From positions 1 to 6,347 of the forward strand of contig JACQTG010000081.1 in NCBI GenBank assembly GCA_016210895.1: a stretch of 6,347 bases of DNA, written 5' to 3'. The translations under genes were made by a program, and so were the position numbers. How positions within the stretch are numbered: position 1 is the first letter of the stretch; the number at the start of each line of letters is the position of its first letter. Under the pieces are notes generated by a model that was given only the letters and a program-made list of their open reading frames with translations, was not told where the DNA came from and did no database searches. The DNA is from Acidobacteriota bacterium. GTDB taxonomy: Bacteria; Acidobacteriota; Terriglobia; Acidoferrales; 2-02-FULL-67-57. Positions 3,392 through 6,347 of this stretch are shown here, in pieces.

Positions 3392-5794
3392 ATGCCTCCG
3401 ATACCAGAGAGAGAAGATTTTCCTCCCCGGCTTCCGCCCAACCCTCGCTCGCGGGATGGCAATGGCCTCGACCTGGGAGGCAGCGGGGGCGCAGAGCGCT
3501 TTTTCCCCGGAGGTCGAGGCACGAAAACCATCGAGCTTCTGAGTGCGGGCCTGCACGCGCCCGTTTCCATCGCCTATGGCCGCCACATTGTCGGCGGCAA
3601 CGTAATCTTCCAACACAAGACGCCGGTATCGAAAGACGTGGTCCTCATGGTTGCCCTGGGCGAGGGCGAATGGGATGGCCCCGAGGTCGCCTGGCTGAAC
3701 GACCAGAAATTCTCGACTACCAACACCGCCAAGTACCACTTCCATCCGGGGCTTGATGGCGCCGCTGGCGTCGAGGCTGACCCCGCCATCCGCAACCAAA
3801 ACATCTGCTCCTTCTGGCCGAACTCTTTCCGCCCGCAGCTGACTTTCAGCCGCACCGCCTACGCGGCCCTCACTATCCGGCGCAACTCCAACCGCCCCAA
3901 GCGCACCCGCGAATTTGAGCTCTTCGGGGTCTACAAGACTCGCCGGGTGCGCCTCTTCGACAACGCTGGCAACCAGACCGGCTACGCCTACTCGACCAAC
4001 CCGGCTTGGTGCGCCCTCGACCTCATCATTAGCCGCGTCCTCAAGCCCCATGGCCTCGTGAACGAAGCCCTGACCGCCGCCGAGAAAGCCCGCGTCGATT
4101 TCCAGGCCTTCAAAGATTGGGCCGACTTCTGCGATGAAACCCTGACCATCAACGGCGAAACCGCCACCCGCTGGGAAACCCATCTGGCCTTCACCGATGA
4201 GGTGGACCTGTTGCGGGCCCTTGATGCGATTCTCCTCTCCGGCCGCGCCTATCTCCTCGAGCGCAATGGCAAGCTCGCCCCCTTCGCCGACAAAACCCGC
4301 AGCTCCATCACCGTGATCGACGCCGACGACATTCTCCCCGACTCGCTCCTGCTTGCCCGCCGGCCTCTGCGCGACACCCCAAACCTCTTCCGCTTCACCT
4401 GGCGCGACCTCGATTCCGGCCGCGGCCTCGGCTCCATCAGCTCCTCCGGCACCACCGTCACTGGCGTGGATACGAACTTCCTGACCTTTTTCGAGAAAGA
4501 CGGCGCCATTGATTTGCGTTCCGGGTTGCAGAAGGGTGAAGTCCGCCGGGTCAAATCCATCACCTCGGACACCTCCTTGATCATCGCCAGCGCCTTCTCC
4601 GTGAACCAGGCCGCCGGGACGCTCTACGCTAATCCCGCCCGCGACTTCGAGGAGCGCATCCGCGAAGTGGCCGACGAAGACCACCAGGACGCCGTCGGCC
4701 GCATCCAGCCTTTCGAGGCCGACCTCGGCAACCAGAGCGCCGAGCGCGCCGAGCGCCTGGCCGAATACCTTCGCCGGTCGATTGTGGAACGGACGCGGCG
4801 AGCGAGCTTCACGATCCTCTCGGGGCTCCCCGGCTCCCTCAACCTCTTACCTGGCGACGTGATCACCGCCCCGGCCGATGTCGAATTCCTCACCGCCCGG
4901 GACTACGAGATCGAGCGGATCACCGACAATCCCGATGGCTCCCGCGCCGTGGAAGCTCTCGAGTATGTCGCCTCAGTTTTTGTCGACGCCGCCGCGCCCG
5001 CCCCGCAGCCGCCCGACCCGCCTGATGTCTCCGAGGCCTTCGCCGATAACGCGGTCCAGGTGGCGAATACGCTCAAGAACTCGAGCTTCTTCAAGCAGGG
5101 CGTTGCCGGCCAGGAAGGCACCTCGAACGCCAAGTTTTTCAAGCTGTACTCGAATGCCGGCGGCGCGCCCGCCTCCCCAACCGACATCGAGTGGAAAGCC
5201 GACCGGGATGTCTACATCCTCAAGACCTCGACATCATCGGTCGACAAGATCGGCATTCGTTCGCTCTGGAACAATTTGGGCCTAATGTTCAAGCCCGGGC
5301 AGCCCATCACGGTCGCGGTGGCCCTGCGCCACGCCGGCGCGTCCGACCTCTACAACAAGGACGTCAAGGTCAAGCTCGATAACGATGCCGAAACCTACAC
5401 CGACCCGGACGGCGCCAAATACCAGTTCACCATCCCGGCCGACACCATCGGCAATAGCTTCGAGGTCTTCCACCACACCTTCGAGCTGCGGACTGATCAA
5501 GCCGTCCCCAATACGCTCAATGTCTTCGTCTGGTCGGAGGCTACCGGGGCGGCGAAGTCGAACCACGACCTCGAAATTGATTGGGTCACGCTGGTTGGCG
5601 GCCGTCTCTGGGTGCACTTCGACACCCAGGCGGTGAGCTATTCGGTCACCTGGCAGGCCGGCCCCGGCCTCTACGACATTGACGGCGTCTTCGTCAAAGA
5701 CACCGCCTCAAGCTCCGACACGGGCGGGGCCGGGGAAGCCGCCGGCGGCCTGGGCACCACCGAGCGCACTACCGGAGGGGTACAAGCTTTGTAA
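3392..5794 (+). CDS. Tail-tip attachment protein, lambda J/PF13550-like, with C-terminal binding-like domain
   Basis: I use ATG 3392 (800 aa), not the TTG at 3317 that lies in a repeat. This protein closes the tail tip and contacts the host. Residues 1-45 are a Pro/Gly-rich, probably disordered leader. Residues 47-200 are the first tip domain (KTIELLSAGLHAPVSIAYGR, EGEWDGPEVAWLND, FELFGVYKTRRVRLFD). Residues 203-330 hold the J-type core: NPAWCALDLIISRV, FKDWADFCDE, FTDEVDLLRALDAILLSGRA, GKLAPFADK, DDILPDSLLLARRPLRDTPN. An inserted beta module (about 346-413, SSSGTTVTGVDTNF...RRVKSITSDTSLII) resembles those in the hub protein. Residues 418-530 return to the core (SAERAERLAEYLRRS, then LLPGDVI). 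After a Pro linker (536-545), residues 550-770 form a beta-sandwich-like region (LKNSSFF, FKPGQPITVAVALRH, FHHTFELRTD, LEIDWVTLVGG) resembling sugar-binding modules of the CBM4/9 style, perhaps the receptor-binding part. The end is Ser/Gly/Thr-rich. No lambda K or I homologue lies between the hub gene and this one. Confidence 0.85.
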   Translation: MPPIPEREDFPPRLPPNPRSRDGNGLDLGGSGGAERFFPGGRGTKTIELLSAGLHAPVSIAYGRHIVGGNVIFQHKTPVSKDVVLMVALGEGEWDGPEVAWLNDQKFSTTNTAKYHFHPGLDGAAGVEADPAIRNQNICSFWPNSFRPQLTFSRTAYAALTIRRNSNRPKRTREFELFGVYKTRRVRLFDNAGNQTGYAYSTNPAWCALDLIISRVLKPHGLVNEALTAAEKARVDFQAFKDWADFCDETLTINGETATRWETHLAFTDEVDLLRALDAILLSGRAYLLERNGKLAPFADKTRSSITVIDADDILPDSLLLARRPLRDTPNLFRFTWRDLDSGRGLGSISSSGTTVTGVDTNFLTFFEKDGAIDLRSGLQKGEVRRVKSITSDTSLIIASAFSVNQAAGTLYANPARDFEERIREVADEDHQDAVGRIQPFEADLGNQSAERAERLAEYLRRSIVERTRRASFTILSGLPGSLNLLPGDVITAPADVEFLTARDYEIERITDNPDGSRAVEALEYVASVFVDAAAPAPQPPDPPDVSEAFADNAVQVANTLKNSSFFKQGVAGQEGTSNAKFFKLYSNAGGAPASPTDIEWKADRDVYILKTSTSSVDKIGIRSLWNNLGLMFKPGQPITVAVALRHAGASDLYNKDVKVKLDNDAETYTDPDGAKYQFTIPADTIGNSFEVFHHTFELRTDQAVPNTLNVFVWSEATGAAKSNHDLEIDWVTLVGGRLWVHFDTQAVSYSVTWQAGPGLYDIDGVFVKDTASSSDTGGAGEAAGGLGTTERTTGGVQAL

Positions 5795-5814
5795 TGTTTT
5801 GACATTTTTACGTT

Positions 5815-5842
5815 GTCATCCTGAGCGAAGCGAAGGATCTCA
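5815..5842 (+). repeat. Dispersed hairpin element, copy A3
   Basis: This copy has the same 28 bases as A1, with outer stem ATCCT (5818-5822)/AGGAT (5834-5838). It lies 20 nt after the tail-tip stop. No complete inverted partner follows; only CAGGATGAT at 5862-5870 resembles the outer end of one, so the partner may be a remnant or absent. The rest of the 110-nt gap holds an A/T-rich stretch (5790-5810) and the ribosome site of the next gene. Confidence 0.8.
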
Positions 5843-5892
5843 AACCATACGTTTTTGGCGCCAGGATGATACGAACGAATGCTGGGCAGAGA

Positions 5893-5899
5893 AAAGAGG
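5893..5899 (+). promoter_or_regulatory. Ribosome binding site for ATG 5905
   Basis: AAAGAGG ends 5 nt before the ATG at 5905. It is the best-spaced purine tract near the start of the spike gene. It favours the upstream start over the alternatives GTG 6013 and TTG 6028, and so favours reading both downstream palindromes as coding. Confidence 0.45.
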
Positions 5900-5904
5900 C
5901 TGAA

Positions 5905-6347
5905 ATGTTCAGGATCTTCCGGCTGGTAGGGCAGACACTCTTGTCTGCCGCGAAGGCGGTGGCAGCGCGGCTTGGCTGCCCAGCGGCCGCGCTCGCCGCC
6001 GCCCTGAATCAGGTGGGGCAGACACTCTTGTCTGTCCATCGCCGCAAGGCCCTGCTTTTGTTGCTTCTGGCTCTCGCCCTCTGGCCGGGCCCGGCTATCC
6101 CCCAGGCCGTCCCCGCCGAAAATGTGGCCCACCTGAGCTTCCAATCGCTCATCGCCGACCCCTCGAACCTGGCCAGCGGGTCCTGCTTTTACCGCTCCGA
6201 CCTCGACCAGCTCCGCTGCCAGGTCGGCGCGATCGTGACTGTCTTCAGCACTATCCAGGCCGCCATTGACAAAATCCCTTCCACGGGCGGCACCGTGCTC
6301 ATCCCGGCGGGCACCTATACCGAGTGCGGCATTACCCTGAAGTCAAA
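5905..6347 (+). CDS. Pectate-lyase-fold (beta-helix) tailspike-like protein, 3' partial
   Basis: The frame is open from ATG 5905 to the window end (147 codons) and continues beyond. Residues 116-147 (STIQAAIDKIPSTGGTVLIP, then AGTYTECGITLKS) are the classic entry to a right-handed parallel beta-helix of the pectate lyase type, as in phage tailspikes that cut or bind surface polysaccharide. Before it, SGSCFYRSDLDQLRCQVG (91-108) resembles the short turn repeats near phage fibre N-termini. Residues 46-60 (RRKALLLLLLALALW) followed by PGPAIPQAVPAEN look like a signal peptide or membrane anchor, unusual for a virion protein. Residues 8-14 and 37-43 are both VGQTLLS, encoded by two copies of the CAGACA palindrome. 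AAAGAGG supports ATG 5905. GTG 6013 or TTG 6028 would place the hydrophobic segment right at the N-terminus as a normal signal peptide and leave the palindromes at or before the start. The fold is confident, the start is not. Confidence 0.75.
   Translation, partial: MFRIFRLVGQTLLSAAKAVAARLGCPAAALAAALNQVGQTLLSVHRRKALLLLLLALALWPGPAIPQAVPAENVAHLSFQSLIADPSNLASGSCFYRSDLDQLRCQVGAIVTVFSTIQAAIDKIPSTGGTVLIPAGTYTECGITLKS
5930..5949. repeat. CAGACA-type palindrome, copy 2
   Basis: GGCAGACA-CTCT-TGTCTGCC is a perfect 8-bp inverted repeat. The 19 bases GGGCAGACACTCTTGTCTG (5929-5947) recur exactly at 6016-6034, 87 nt (29 codons) downstream. If ATG 5905 is the start, it encodes part of VGQTLLSA. A smaller inverted repeat GGCAGC/GCTGCC (5961-5966 with 5975-5980) follows it. 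Confidence 0.8.
6016..6037. repeat. CAGACA-type palindrome, copy 3
   Basis: GGGCAGACA-CTCT-TGTCTGTCC forms a 9-bp stem with one G-T wobble (6018 with 6035). It is a direct repeat of the copy at 5929-5947 and is read in the same frame (VGQTLLSV). It lies just before the Arg/Lys and Leu-rich segment of the spike protein, so a signal-peptide start at GTG 6013 or TTG 6028 would fall at or inside the palindrome. Confidence 0.8.

Noticed and set aside
3266..4684. Long antisense open frame of 472 codons on the - strand
   Set aside because: It is the complement of the tail-tip gene, begins and ends without a plausible ribosome site, runs into repeat copies A2 and B2, and has no recognisable motifs. 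Long antisense frames are expected opposite C-ending-codon genes in high-GC DNA.
5799..5804. TTGACA, a perfect -35 box, after the tail-tip gene
   Set aside because: No -10-like hexamer lies 16-18 bp downstream (that place is inside hairpin element A3), so a promoter cannot be supported.
5793..5809. AATGT-TTTG-ACATT followed by T residues as an intrinsic terminator
   Set aside because: The stem is only 5 bp and A/T-rich, with a short T run; too weak to call.
1141..5842. CRISPR-like repeat array
   Set aside because: The copies are dispersed over 4.7 kb, occur in both orientations with genes between them, and lack regular spacers and cas genes.

Overview
The window is a high-GC stretch (roughly 60-65% by eye) carrying the tail-tip half of a siphophage-type tail module, all on the + strand. 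It is most likely a prophage or a domesticated phage-like cluster in a bacterial chromosome. The organism is probably an acidobacterium or a relative. This rests on dispersed hairpin repeats of the GTCAYYCTGAGC...CGAAGRRTCTC type and CAGACA-N4-TGTCTG palindromes, which I recognise from memory as abundant in such genomes. No sequence here proves the phylum.

Layout: (1) 3-311, the 3' end of a small gene ending in a four-cysteine zinc ribbon. (2) 341-1126, a very short tape-measure-like protein of 261 aa. (3) 1244-2041, a distal-tail (Dit/lambda M-like) protein with an added C-terminal beta-sandwich that looks carbohydrate-binding. (4) 2042-3247, a lambda L/DUF2163-like hub protein with the paired cysteines expected of an Fe-S site. 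These are split by two copies of a beta module, and the protein ends in a Gly/Pro-rich tail. (5) 3392-5794, a lambda J/PF13550-like tail-tip protein with a C-terminal binding-like domain. (6) 5905-6347, the start of a pectate-lyase-fold (beta-helix) tailspike-like protein that runs off the window and has an unexpected N-terminal hydrophobic segment. The order tape measure - Dit - hub - tip - spike matches lambda-like tails and gene transfer agents, but the lambda K/I (NlpC/P60 peptidase) genes usually found between L and J are absent here.

The non-coding space is more structured than the genes suggest. Each of the three gaps longer than 100 bases (1127-1243, 3248-3391, 5795-5904) contains a GTCAYYCTGAGC hairpin element. 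The first two also contain an inverted partner, followed by a small hairpin that touches the start codon and includes its Shine-Dalgarno. The outer stem of the element covaries between copies (ATCCT/AGGAT, ATTCT/AGAAT, ACCCT/AGGGT). A second palindrome family (CAGACA-N4-TGTCTG) occurs three times and is read in one frame in two coding regions, including inside the tape measure gene. I saw no tRNA, rRNA, CRISPR array, integrase or capsid gene.
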